A DNA stretch of 24,993 nt from Clostridia bacterium (GCA_900763885.1 CAAFLY010000282.1:1-24993); one strand, 5' to 3'. Positions 8,037-15,133 are shown, counted from the first letter of the stretch. Notes: generated by a model from the sequence alone, not told the origin. Numbers and translations: made by a program.

Positions 8037-8720
8037 ATGTTAAGAAAATTGCGATCTCTTGCCGTTCTTGGATTGGCTGTGTTACTGCTTTGTGTAAATG
8101 TTCTGGCAATCGACAACACGACTCTCTCGTCTGTCTCAGAGGACCATAACATTAGCTGTAAGTTCGACTGTGATCACGTTCTCGCCGGCAATACATCTGT
8201 TGTAAACAACATTCCGATGGTTTCCAGTGAAGAGCTAATATCACAGATCGCAGAGGAGCATATGCTTTCTGATGAGGATCTCAAAACACTTGAGGACATT
8301 GTCTATGCAGAAAGTGTTGTCACATCGTATTCCACTATCACAGAACATGATGATTGCAAGTTCCAATGCATACATGAAAACTTCGCTGCTTCATCTGACA
8401 CCAACAATGTACCACGTATCTCTTTTGATGAAATGGCTTCCTTGATCAACACAGAAATACAGCCACATGCAAAGTGTACTCATGTTATGGGACCTCCAAC
8501 CTGCGGAGCACATGTTTCAAAAGGCAACTGCGTTGTCATATGTTATGGAAATACGAAGTGCATTTTATGTAATTATACTGTACAACAGATATATGAGCAC
8601 GAAGAACATACATGGACAAATGGAGGTGTATGCGGGAAAAAATGTACAAGCTGCGGACGAGTAGTATATAACCCAGGACATGGCCCGGGTAGTGGGCATT
8701 CTTGGTGTACAAATGATTAA
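8037..8720 (+). CDS. Secreted Cys/His-rich protein of unknown function (A)
   Basis: I do not recognise a named family. The 227-residue product has a signal peptide (residues 1-24, ending NVLA) and no anchor or sorting motif, so it is probably exported. The middle holds an internal duplication: CKFDCDH (41-47) with NNIPMVSSEELI, and CKFQCIH (107-113) with NNVPRISFDEMA. The C-terminal part (147-227) is rich in Cys and His, including CYGNTKCILC (169-178) and CGKKCTSC (199-206), suggesting metal binding or disulfides. Its order CYG-x-T, C-x2-C, TNG, C-x3-C recurs in protein B downstream. AAAGGA six bases upstream supports the ATG at 8037. Base composition is clearly more AT-rich than the flanking housekeeping genes, which may indicate transfer or fast evolution. 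Confidence 0.8.
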   Translation: MLRKLRSLAVLGLAVLLLCVNVLAIDNTTLSSVSEDHNISCKFDCDHVLAGNTSVVNNIPMVSSEELISQIAEEHMLSDEDLKTLEDIVYAESVVTSYSTITEHDDCKFQCIHENFAASSDTNNVPRISFDEMASLINTEIQPHAKCTHVMGPPTCGAHVSKGNCVVICYGNTKCILCNYTVQQIYEHEEHTWTNGGVCGKKCTSCGRVVYNPGHGPGSGHSWCTND

Positions 8721-8724
8721 GATG

Positions 8725-8959
8725 CTGCCCACAAACGGCTGTACGGGGAACAATCATGCCGTATCCGAATCGGTGGATTTCGGCAAGCGCGCAGGCTACA
8801 TGAGGAAACGCTGACGCGTAATGGATGGATCCAAGGCGTATCCTTGACGGAACCGACCGCATACCCTCCCTCCGGTATCCGTCCCGGTGCACCCTGTGCG
8901 CGCTGACCAACACGCACCATGATCGCATACAAACCACACGGAGATTCTCTCCGAACGAC
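8725..8959 (+). repeat. 235-base leader module, copy 2
   Basis: Second copy of the module at 7749-7983, differing at three positions. It begins four bases after the stop codon of gene A and ends 43 bases before gene B. The left boundary is abrupt. On the right, weak similarity continues (CATCATA, GAAAGG) toward the ribosome binding site in both copies. The module thus occupies the same place before each secreted-protein gene. Confidence 0.9.
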
Positions 8960-9002
8960 GACCGAAAACCACCAAAGACACATCATAGAAAGGGAATTGA
9001 AA

Positions 9003-9323
9003 ATGATGAAGAAACTCTTTGCGTTCACCCTCGCCGTTCTGATGCTGTCCGTACTGCTCATCCCCGCAGTACAGGCAATCATGGTACACGACCACGGCGA
9101 AGACTGTGCACTATTTGCTGTCAACGCATGCTGCAGCAACCCCCGTTACATGGATTTCATCGACCACCATAAAGCAGATAATGGTATGTTCTGTTATGGA
9201 ACCACATATCATTACTGTTTGAACTGCCATTATTACACAAGCGGTCCCTACACAAATGGCAGTCGGCAATGCATTGATCTCTGTTTTTTGCCCGATTGGG
9301 AAACCAGAAGTCAATATACGTAA
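9003..9323 (+). CDS. Secreted Cys-rich protein of unknown function (B)
   Basis: Small exported protein of 106 residues, no recognised family. Residues 1-25 form a typical signal peptide (MMKKLFAFTL through AVQA). The mature part has eight cysteines (35, 43, 44, 64, 72, 75, 90, 94) and several histidines. The segment CYGTTYHYCLNC followed by TNGSRQCIDLC parallels the C-terminal region of protein A, so the two probably share a domain. AAAGGG about eight bases upstream supports the start at 9003 or the adjacent ATG at 9006. A longer in-frame start at 8919 lies inside the repeat module and would hide the signal peptide, so I rejected it. It is last in the unit that begins at 7612; a terminator follows. 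Confidence 0.75.
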   Translation: MMKKLFAFTLAVLMLSVLLIPAVQAIMVHDHGEDCALFAVNACCSNPRYMDFIDHHKADNGMFCYGTTYHYCLNCHYYTSGPYTNGSRQCIDLCFLPDWETRSQYT

Positions 9324-9337
9324 TGCCAATACACGTG

Positions 9338-9372
9338 ATGCGTAGGGGGAGCATATCCCCTTACGCATTATT
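9338..9372 (+). terminator. Terminator of the secreted-protein unit
   Basis: A twelve-pair stem, ATGCGTAGGGG against CCCCTTACGCAT with one G-U pair, is followed by TATTTTA. It ends only about 16 bases before the next start codon. Confidence 0.75.
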
Positions 9373-9387
9373 TTACATCAAGATTAT

Positions 9388-10050
9388 ATGAATAAATTAT
9401 TGTTGTACTTTTTAGTCGTCGCCCTTTTGCTGTCTGGTTGCAATACCTACACCATCCCCGAGGACGCGTACTATCCCCTCAAGATCGGCGTGCTTGTTCC
9501 GGGTGAGCCAGAATGGGAGCTGCAGTTACAGTATATCCAACCCGGCGAAACACTCATCACGCGAACAAGCGGCGTTTTCAACAACGAAGGTCTTGTAAAT
9601 ACAAATCTGCATTTTGAAATCGCGGACGGTTTCTGCACCCTAACCTCCGATAATGAGGATGTGGAAATCTGCAAACAAAAAGGTGCTGAGCCGTTTTATC
9701 ACAAATACTTTGGCAACTGGGGTAATATGTCTTTCTCCTTTTCGGAAACGATCGGCTCATCCGGTTGGCTGATGATCGCGCCGCTCGGTGCCAGCAACGG
9801 ACACATTACAGATTTACCGGGAAATTTTGTATCCACAATGAAAAAATTGGAGCAGGTACCGCCGGAGGAACATGATTACTATCTCACCGCGGTAGCGTTC
9901 GATCTGGACGGCAAGCGTATTGTCACCGCCAAACTCAAGGTCGTAAACCTCGCGGATTATGAGAATTGTGAGGACGGCAAATCCCCCTATTATTCCGTCA
10001 CCCTCGAGGAATACACCCTCTCCGACAACTACATGATGTTTCTCCAATGA
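9388..10050 (+). CDS. Lipoprotein, tandem paralogue 1, unknown function
   Basis: Predicted surface lipoprotein of 220 residues; signal peptide with lipobox LLSGC and Cys18 as the lipid anchor. I recognise no family. It is clearly paralogous to the next gene: both start the mature part with YTIPEDAYYPLKIGVLVP, share IQPGETL, SGWL-IAPLGA and DGKRIVTAK, and end in the identical YTLSDNYMMFLQ. The even hydrophobic/polar pattern and lack of enzyme motifs suggest a beta-rich binding or structural protein, but that is inference. The ribosome binding site is weak, and a terminator-like hairpin sits just upstream. Base composition is more AT-rich than that of its neighbour copy. Confidence 0.82.
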   Translation: MNKLLLYFLVVALLLSGCNTYTIPEDAYYPLKIGVLVPGEPEWELQLQYIQPGETLITRTSGVFNNEGLVNTNLHFEIADGFCTLTSDNEDVEICKQKGAEPFYHKYFGNWGNMSFSFSETIGSSGWLMIAPLGASNGHITDLPGNFVSTMKKLEQVPPEEHDYYLTAVAFDLDGKRIVTAKLKVVNLADYENCEDGKSPYYSVTLEEYTLSDNYMMFLQ

Positions 10051-10065
10051 AAGGAGATTTCTGCC

Positions 10066-10734
10066 ATGCGAAAAATCCTGTCTCTGCTTTGTCTCGCGTT
10101 GCTTTTTCCGCTTGTCTCCTGTAACGACTACACCATCCCCGAGGACGCATACTACCCCCTCAAGATCGGTGTGCTTGTTCCCACCGATACCGCCCCCGCA
10201 GCAGACGAATCCACCCTGCAATATATCCAGCCGGGGGAAACGCTCGTCATGCGCTCCAGCTGCAGCTTCAACGGACAGGACCTCGTGAATCTCAATCTGG
10301 AATTCACCGTCCACGACGGCTACTGTATCGTTACCTCGGAGGATGAGGATATCCAGATCTGCCGCGTGGAAGGCGCCGTGCCGTTTTATCACGCGTATTT
10401 CGGCGAATGGGGCAAGATGACCCTCGCTTTCACCGGAAGCGTATACGAATCCGGCTGGCTGGCGATCGCTCCGCTCGGTGCGAGAACACATCACGTGACC
10501 ACATGGGACGGCGCGATGCAGGGTACCATAAACCGTCTCAGCGAGGTCCCTGCCGCGGAGCATAACTACTGGCTGACCGCGGAAGCATACGATTCCGATG
10601 GCAAAAGGATTGTCACAGCGAAGATGAAGATACTGAATCTCCCATTCGCGGACAGCGACAAAAAGTCCCGCGATTACTCCATAGAGCTTGTGGAATACAC
10701 CCTGTCCGACAATTACATGATGTTCCTCCAATAA
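10066..10734 (+). CDS. Lipoprotein, tandem paralogue 2, unknown function
   Basis: Lipoprotein of 222 residues with signal peptide ending PLVSC; Cys19 should be lipidated. It starts 15 bases after paralogue 1 with a good AAAGGAG, so the two are cotranscribed. Similarity to paralogue 1 runs along the whole length with strongest identity at the two ends, while the segment after GVLVP differs by a small insertion (TDTAPAADES). It is more GC-rich than paralogue 1 and closer to the housekeeping genes in composition. No enzyme motif is visible. A terminator follows directly. Confidence 0.85.
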   Translation: MRKILSLLCLALLFPLVSCNDYTIPEDAYYPLKIGVLVPTDTAPAADESTLQYIQPGETLVMRSSCSFNGQDLVNLNLEFTVHDGYCIVTSEDEDIQICRVEGAVPFYHAYFGEWGKMTLAFTGSVYESGWLAIAPLGARTHHVTTWDGAMQGTINRLSEVPAAEHNYWLTAEAYDSDGKRIVTAKMKILNLPFADSDKKSRDYSIELVEYTLSDNYMMFLQ

Positions 10735-10745
10735 CCCATAAGCAG

Positions 10746-10777
10746 CCGTCGGGGATTTTCTCCGGCGGATTTTTTTA
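10746..10777 (+). terminator. Rho-independent terminator after the lipoprotein pair
   Basis: Ten-pair stem CCGTCGGGGA against TCTCCGGCGG (two G-U pairs) followed by A and seven T residues. Confidence 0.9.
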
Positions 10778-10789
10778 TCCCGAAAAGCG

Positions 10790-10819
10790 TTGCATTTGCC
10801 CGCCTGGTTGTGGTATAAT
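10790..10819 (+). promoter_or_regulatory. Promoter of the tadA-HAD operon
   Basis: TTGCAT (10790-10795), 18-base spacer, TATAAT (10814-10819) with TGG before it. It lies 32 bases upstream of the tadA start. Confidence 0.8.
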
Positions 10820-10851
10820 GATATGTGGAATCGTATTTTCTCGGAGGGAGT

Positions 10852-11343
10852 ATGGATCTGCACGCGTATTTTGCCGCACAGGCGACACGATGCCGCACGG
10901 ACGCGGATTATATGGCACTGGCGCTCGTTGCCGCGGAGATTTCCGGCGCGCGCGGAGAGGTCCCGGTCGGCGCGGTATTGGTGCATAAGGACCGCGGATT
11001 TCTCGCATACGGCGTAAACGGGCGCGAATCGGCGAAAAACGCGCTGTGGCACGCGGAGATGGAGGCCATCGACCGGGGATGCAGGGCGCTCGGCGGCTGG
11101 CGGCTGACCGGATGCACGCTGTACGTGACGCTGGAGCCGTGTCCGATGTGTGCGGGGGCGATCTGGAACGCGCGGATCTCCCGTGTCGTCTACGGGGCAA
11201 AGGACAGCCGCGCCGGGGCGATGGGCTCCGTATTCGCGATGCAGAGCTATCCCGTGAACTGGAAGCCGGCGGTGCGCTCCGGTGTGCGCGAGAGGGAATG
11301 CCGGACGGTTCTGCAGACGTTTTTCCGGGCAAGGAGGGGATGA
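10852..11343 (+). CDS. tadA: tRNA-specific adenosine deaminase
   Basis: Zinc deaminase of 163 residues, standard length, that converts the wobble adenosine 34 of tRNA-Arg(ACG) to inosine. The zinc and catalytic motifs are HAE (67-69) and PCPMC (96-100), spaced as in TadA; GEVPVGAVLV and NARISRVVYGAKD are also family blocks. The ATG at 10852 is preceded by GGAGGG and matches the usual N-terminus; an in-frame ATG nine codons upstream lacks a ribosome binding site. It is the first gene after its promoter and ends two bases before the HAD gene. Confidence 0.94.
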   Translation: MDLHAYFAAQATRCRTDADYMALALVAAEISGARGEVPVGAVLVHKDRGFLAYGVNGRESAKNALWHAEMEAIDRGCRALGGWRLTGCTLYVTLEPCPMCAGAIWNARISRVVYGAKDSRAGAMGSVFAMQSYPVNWKPAVRSGVRERECRTVLQTFFRARRG

Positions 11344-11345
11344 GC

Positions 11346-12182
11346 ATGGCGGACACGGTCTATTTTGATCCGGCGGAAACGCTGTTTGTCTCCGATCTTG
11401 ACGGGACGCTGCTCACACCGGAATCCACTCTGCCCACCGGTGCGGTCGCGAAGATCCGTGCGCTGACCGAACGCGGGGTGCGTCTGACCTATGCAACGGC
11501 GCGGACGATCCGCTCGGCTGCGTTCATTCTCGCGGGTGTGCCGTACACCGCCCCGGTCTCACTCATGAACGGCACGTTTCTGCGCGACATGGACCGCGGC
11601 GTATATGTGCGTCGGCACGTGATCGATCCGGCGGCGGCGGCGCTGGTGCTGTCCATGCAGGCGGAGCCGTTTATTTATACATTGGACGCGCAGGACGCGC
11701 TGTTCACGGCGTACCGCAGGCTCGAGAATCCGGCGATGGAGGCGTTCATGCGCGAGCGGATCGAGCGATACGGCAAGCCGTTTCGCCGCATGGGGGATGC
11801 GCTGCCGACGGAGGAGATTGTGTACTTCTGCTATCTGGGCGGGCGGGCGCGTCTCTCTCCCGTTTACGACCGGCTGCGGCAGCTGTCGTCGGTGCAGTGC
11901 GCGTTTTACCCGGATCACGCCGACGCGGACACGTGGTATCTCGAGGTATTTGACGCATCCGCCTCCAAGGGAAACGCGGTTCGCGAGCTGCGGGAGGAGA
12001 CGGGGTGCGGAACCATTGTAGCGTTCGGCGACAACTACAACGATGTGCCGATGCTTGCCGGGGCGGATTATGCCATGGCTGTGGACAGCGCGCCGGAGAC
12101 GGTACGGGCTGTCGCAAACGATACGGTCGCCTGCGGCATGGGTGTGCTCGACTGGATCGACAGGCACACGCGGCGCGAATAA
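11346..12182 (+). CDS. HAD-IIB (Cof-type) phosphatase
   Basis: Predicted cytoplasmic phosphatase of 278 residues. Motif I is FVSDLDGTLL, with the nucleophile Asp in the first DxD; motif II is TYATART; motif IV is FGDNYNDVPML near the C-terminus, the G-D-x2-x-D pattern of Cof-type enzymes. The central insertion (about residues 80-200) is the C2B cap. Relatives dephosphorylate sugar phosphates, FMN or pyridoxal phosphate; the substrate here is not determined. AGGAGGGG precedes the start, inside the end of tadA, so the two genes are coupled. Confidence 0.92.
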   Translation: MADTVYFDPAETLFVSDLDGTLLTPESTLPTGAVAKIRALTERGVRLTYATARTIRSAAFILAGVPYTAPVSLMNGTFLRDMDRGVYVRRHVIDPAAAALVLSMQAEPFIYTLDAQDALFTAYRRLENPAMEAFMRERIERYGKPFRRMGDALPTEEIVYFCYLGGRARLSPVYDRLRQLSSVQCAFYPDHADADTWYLEVFDASASKGNAVRELREETGCGTIVAFGDNYNDVPMLAGADYAMAVDSAPETVRAVANDTVACGMGVLDWIDRHTRRE

Positions 12183-12219
12183 ATATGCAAATTAATATAC
12201 AGACAGGAAGCGATATAGT

Positions 12220-12774
12220 ATGGAACTTACGGAAATTCGGAGCGAGGTCAGCGCGGCATGTGCGGCATTGCTGGAGGCGGCGAAGCTGTCGGCGGGGGAT
12301 ATTCTGGCAGTCGGCTGCTCATCGAGCGAGATTCTCGGCGGCAGGATCGGCACATACTCGTCCCCCGAGGTCGGCGCGGCGGTATTTGACGGTCTGATGG
12401 ACATTCTGCAGCCGCGCGGGATCTATCTGGCGGCGCAGTGCTGCGAGCATCTGAACCGGGCGCTGATCGTGGAGCGCGAAGCGGTACCGGGGATACGCGG
12501 CGTGAACGTGGTCCCGCAGCCGAAAGCGGGCGGATCGTTTGCGACGGCGGCATACCGGGGCTTTGCGCATCCGATGGCGATCGAAGGCGCGGGCGGAATC
12601 GCGGACGCGGGCATGGACATCGGCGGGACGCTCATCGGGATGCATCTGAAGCCGGTGGCGGTTCCGGTGCGTCTGCCCATGCGCCGGATCGGGGACGCGG
12701 TACTGATCGCGGCACGGACAAGACTGCGCTTTGTAGGCGGTTCGCGCGCGGTATACGACGAGACGCTGCTTTGA
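12220..12774 (+). CDS. UPF0340 (YwlG/TIGR01440) family protein
   Basis: Conserved Firmicutes protein of 184 residues, normal length, function unknown. Characteristic segments are VGCSSSEILGGRIGTYSS near the N-terminus, GIYLAAQCCEHLNRAL and GGSFATAAYRGFAHPMAIE. There is no signal peptide, so it is cytoplasmic. AGGAAG lies about nine bases before the start. It follows the HAD gene by 37 bases without a visible terminator and is probably in the same transcript. Confidence 0.9.
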   Translation: MELTEIRSEVSAACAALLEAAKLSAGDILAVGCSSSEILGGRIGTYSSPEVGAAVFDGLMDILQPRGIYLAAQCCEHLNRALIVEREAVPGIRGVNVVPQPKAGGSFATAAYRGFAHPMAIEGAGGIADAGMDIGGTLIGMHLKPVAVPVRLPMRRIGDAVLIAARTRLRFVGGSRAVYDETLL

Positions 12775-12900
12775 GAAAACACTGAACAGGGCGGGTTTGA
12801 CGCAAAAACGACGTTGGGGCAGTGTTATCCTGAAATCTGCGGCTCCGAAACCACAGGCGGACAGAGCATCCGGGACAGGAAGGTAAGGAATACGGGAAAT

Positions 12901-13266
12901 ATGGAACACGAAACGATCACAAACCACCATCCGGAGGGGATCACGCTGCCGCCGGAGGAAGAACTGGCGGAAGCGGCGCGGTTTTTACGCACGATCGGCG
13001 ATCCGACCAAGCTGCGCATCGTGTGCATACTGGCGGGGATCGGGGCCAATGGCGAGGGAGACCGCGAACGGGAGATCTGCGCGGGCAGCATCGCGGCGGC
13101 ACTCGGCATGACAAACAGCGCGGTATCCCACCAGCTGAGGATCCTGCGCGAAGAGGGTCTGATCCGCTCCCGCCGTGTCGGCAAGCACGTTCTCTACACC
13201 CTCGACGACGATCACGTCTACGAAGCGGTCGCCATGACCATGGAGCACATCCACCATCGACATTGA
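12901..13266 (+). CDS. ArsR/SmtB-family metal-sensing repressor, CzrA-like
   Basis: Winged-helix regulator of 121 residues. FLRTIGDPTKLRIVCIL is the start of the fold and LGMTNSAVSHQLRILREEGLI is the recognition helix. The last helix carries D-x-H-x10-H-x2-H (in DDHVYEAV through EHIHH), the alpha-5 site known from CzrA and SmtB for Zn(II) and Co(II). An alpha-3 Cys pair of the ArsR/CadC type is not evident. It should repress a metal efflux or uptake gene and release DNA on metal binding. No transporter lies in the window, so its target is elsewhere. The start at 12901 is the best fit to the domain; the ribosome binding site is poor. Confidence 0.88.
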   Translation: MEHETITNHHPEGITLPPEEELAEAARFLRTIGDPTKLRIVCILAGIGANGEGDREREICAGSIAAALGMTNSAVSHQLRILREEGLIRSRRVGKHVLYTLDDDHVYEAVAMTMEHIHHRH

Positions 13267-13267
13267 G

Positions 13268-13372
13268 GGAGACGGGGGAACGGGGAGAACGACGTCAGAA
13301 CCTTTTTGAGAAAAAGAGCGTTTCGGAGAAACGCGTCCGACAACCTCCAAAAACCTTTATGAAAAAGGGATG
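13268..13372 (+). repeat. Intergenic repeat, third copy with altered hairpin
   Basis: Begins directly after the arsR stop codon with a G-rich run, then GTCAGAACCTTTTTGAGAAAA. In place of the AAGGTT that closes the palindrome at 4630-4638, this copy has an insertion forming its own hairpin, CGTTTC-GGA-GAAACG. It then rejoins the consensus at CCTCCAAAAACCTTTATGAAAAA. It probably serves as an end-of-gene structure. Confidence 0.75.
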
Positions 13373-13508
13373 GGTGGAGTCTCTGCAATTCCGGAGTAGG
13401 CTGTATTGCTTGTGCATCACGCTTGATTGGGGAGAACAACCGCCTATCGGTGGATTACAGCGGTTCTGCAGCGATTTTCACTGTACATCATAACAAGGAG
13501 GGCATCTC

Positions 13509-14309
13509 ATGTATTCCATTTTGCAGATCAAGCAGACCTTTTTGCGGCTCGGGCTGGCGATCCCGGAGACGGTCACTCCCGACCGCGAGACGTTATTCCA
13601 TCTCCAGCGCGCGTTTCTCCAGACAGTCCCGTATGAGAATCTCGACATACTGGCGGGCATCCCGTTATCCCTCTCGGAGGACGCGCTCTACGACAAGATC
13701 GTCACGAGAGGGCGCGGCGGATACTGCTTTGAAATCAACGGCTTCATGGCGGTTCTGCTTCGCTCCATCGGGTACACGGTGACGGAATATCTGGCACGGT
13801 ACCTGCGCGGCGAGACGGCGATCCCCATGCGGCGGCACCGGGTCCTGCGCGTCACGGCGGACAACGGCAGCGAATGGATCATGGACGCGGGGATCGGTCA
13901 GGAGAGCTTCCGGGTTCCCCTTCCCTGGGGCGACACGGAAACGGAAACAAACGACGGCTTCCGCGTATACCGGCTGCGCATGCGGGCGTTTTACGGCTGG
14001 ATCATCGAAGATCATCCTATCATCGAAGAGCATCCTGTGGGGGAGGACGCGATATTCAAGCCGTTCTACAGCTTCACGGAGGAGCCGCAGCTGCCCATAG
14101 ACTATGAAATGCCGTCGTTCTGGTGCGAGAAGCATCCGGATTCGCCGTTCACGAAAGCGCCGATGCTGGCGATCAAAACGGATTCCGGCCGTATTGCCAT
14201 AGACGGTAATCAGCTGTCCGTATACGAAAACGGGACGGTCGAGAGACGCATCTTCGGGGAGGACGAATACCCGGCGCTGCTCTCGCGGCATTTCGGGATC
14301 CGGCTATAG
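13509..14309 (+). CDS. Arylamine N-acetyltransferase
   Basis: Cytoplasmic NAT of 266 residues that transfers acetyl from acetyl-CoA to arylamines, hydrazines or related xenobiotics. The cysteine-protease-like triad is visible: Cys73 in RGRGGYCFEIN, His110 in RRHRVLRV and Asp126 in WIMDAGIG. VPYENLDIL in the N-terminal helical bundle and length are also typical. The natural substrate is not known. A strong AAGGAGGG precedes the start. It follows the repeat after arsR and ends at a bidirectional terminator shared with thiT. Confidence 0.94.
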   Translation: MYSILQIKQTFLRLGLAIPETVTPDRETLFHLQRAFLQTVPYENLDILAGIPLSLSEDALYDKIVTRGRGGYCFEINGFMAVLLRSIGYTVTEYLARYLRGETAIPMRRHRVLRVTADNGSEWIMDAGIGQESFRVPLPWGDTETETNDGFRVYRLRMRAFYGWIIEDHPIIEEHPVGEDAIFKPFYSFTEEPQLPIDYEMPSFWCEKHPDSPFTKAPMLAIKTDSGRIAIDGNQLSVYENGTVERRIFGEDEYPALLSRHFGIRL

Positions 14310-14317
14310 GCACAAAG

Positions 14318-14360
14318 GAAAAAGCAAGGTCATTCCAAAACGGACAGGCCTTGCTTTTTC
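14318..14360. terminator. Bidirectional terminator between NAT and thiT
   Basis: Perfect twelve-pair stem GAAAAAGCAAGG and CCTTGCTTTTTC around an 18-base loop. The A and T runs allow termination in both directions, which suits the converging genes. Confidence 0.92.
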
Positions 14361-14395
14361 TATATGAAGAGGAGGACGCGCAGGTTAGAGGCAGC

Positions 14396-15007
14396 TTATT
14401 TCACCTTCTGCAGTGCCTTGTGCAGCAGCGGCACACCGATCACGGTCTCGATGATCTCGGGGATCATAAACGTGCCGTTGTAGATGGCGGAGAAGAGCCA
14501 TTTGCCATAGCGGTTGACGATGTGAGTCGGGTCGTCAGCGTACCATTCGAGGTCGAGGGCGTACCAGATCACCACGCCGGAGAGGATGTGGCAGAGGAAA
14601 CGGAGTGCCGTCACAAGCAGAGCGCCGAGGAGCGCGGAGACAAACAGGTTGGTCGTTTCGTTTTTCGAGAACTTGACGTTCCGGAAGATGCCGCCCAGAC
14701 CGAGAACGGTGAACGCGAAGATGTAGTCCAGCAGGATGCACCAGATCTTGCCGGAAAGGCTCGGGACCCATGCCACGCTGGACAGACCGAGGATCAGCTG
14801 CAATACGGAATATACAAACGCGGCAGGCAGACCGACCTTCACACCCCGCCGGAGCGAGAGCAGGATCATCGGCGCCATCGACAGAAGCGTTACACTGCCG
14901 CCGTAGGGAGCTTCATATACCTTGATGAGACTGAGCACCGTGCCGAGCGCGATCATAATGGCGCATTCGACAAGGATATGGATTTTTTCGGACGAGGTTT
15001 TTGCCAT
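14396..15007 (-). CDS. thiT: Energy-coupled thiamine transporter ThiT
   Basis: Integral membrane S-component of 203 residues that binds thiamine and works with a shared ECF module (EcfA, EcfA', EcfT), not encoded here. About six hydrophobic segments are visible, among them ILVECAIMIALGTVLSLI and FVSALLGALLVTALRFLCHI. Family-typical elements are the N-terminal EAPYGGSVTLLSMAPM, GLSSVAWVPS, the SGVVIWY segment and the C-terminal NGTFMIPE. The ATG at 15007 has GGAGT eight bases upstream and fits family length. The frame stays open into the riboswitch but that extension is untranslated leader. A TPP riboswitch precedes it, confirming the assignment. Confidence 0.94.
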   Translation of the reverse strand: MAKTSSEKIHILVECAIMIALGTVLSLIKVYEAPYGGSVTLLSMAPMILLSLRRGVKVGLPAAFVYSVLQLILGLSSVAWVPSLSGKIWCILLDYIFAFTVLGLGGIFRNVKFSKNETTNLFVSALLGALLVTALRFLCHILSGVVIWYALDLEWYADDPTHIVNRYGKWLFSAIYNGTFMIPEIIETVIGVPLLHKALQKVK

Positions 15008-15047
15008 TGCTTTACTCCAAAAGACGATAATACAGACCGCGAAACAG

Positions 15048-15108
15048 AAAAAACTCCGCCGCGGCACCAGAGCCATGACGAAGCTTACACCTTTTGCACA
15101 ACGGCGGA
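15048..15108 (-). terminator. Expression-platform terminator of the TPP riboswitch
   Basis: On the minus strand TCCGCCG (15102-15108) pairs with CGGCGGA (15055-15061) and is followed by G and six T residues. It lies between the aptamer and the thiT start, so thiamine pyrophosphate binding probably causes premature termination here. The loop is long and may contain further pairing. Confidence 0.65.
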
Positions 15109-15133
15109 TCCAATATCCGTTACGCAAACAAAT

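Noticed and set aside
8919..9002. Longer start for secreted protein B inside the repeat module
   Set aside because: It would place 28 charged residues before the signal peptide, and there is a good ribosome binding site at 9003.
7620..9139. Long minus-strand open frames across both copies of the 235-base module, giving near-identical proteins of 99-140 residues
   Set aside because: They arise because the repeat is stop-poor on that strand. They run antisense into genes A and B and have no ribosome binding site at the plausible starts.
9814..11052. 412-codon minus-strand open frame across the two lipoproteins and tadA
   Set aside because: It crosses a terminator and a promoter and is antisense to well-supported genes.
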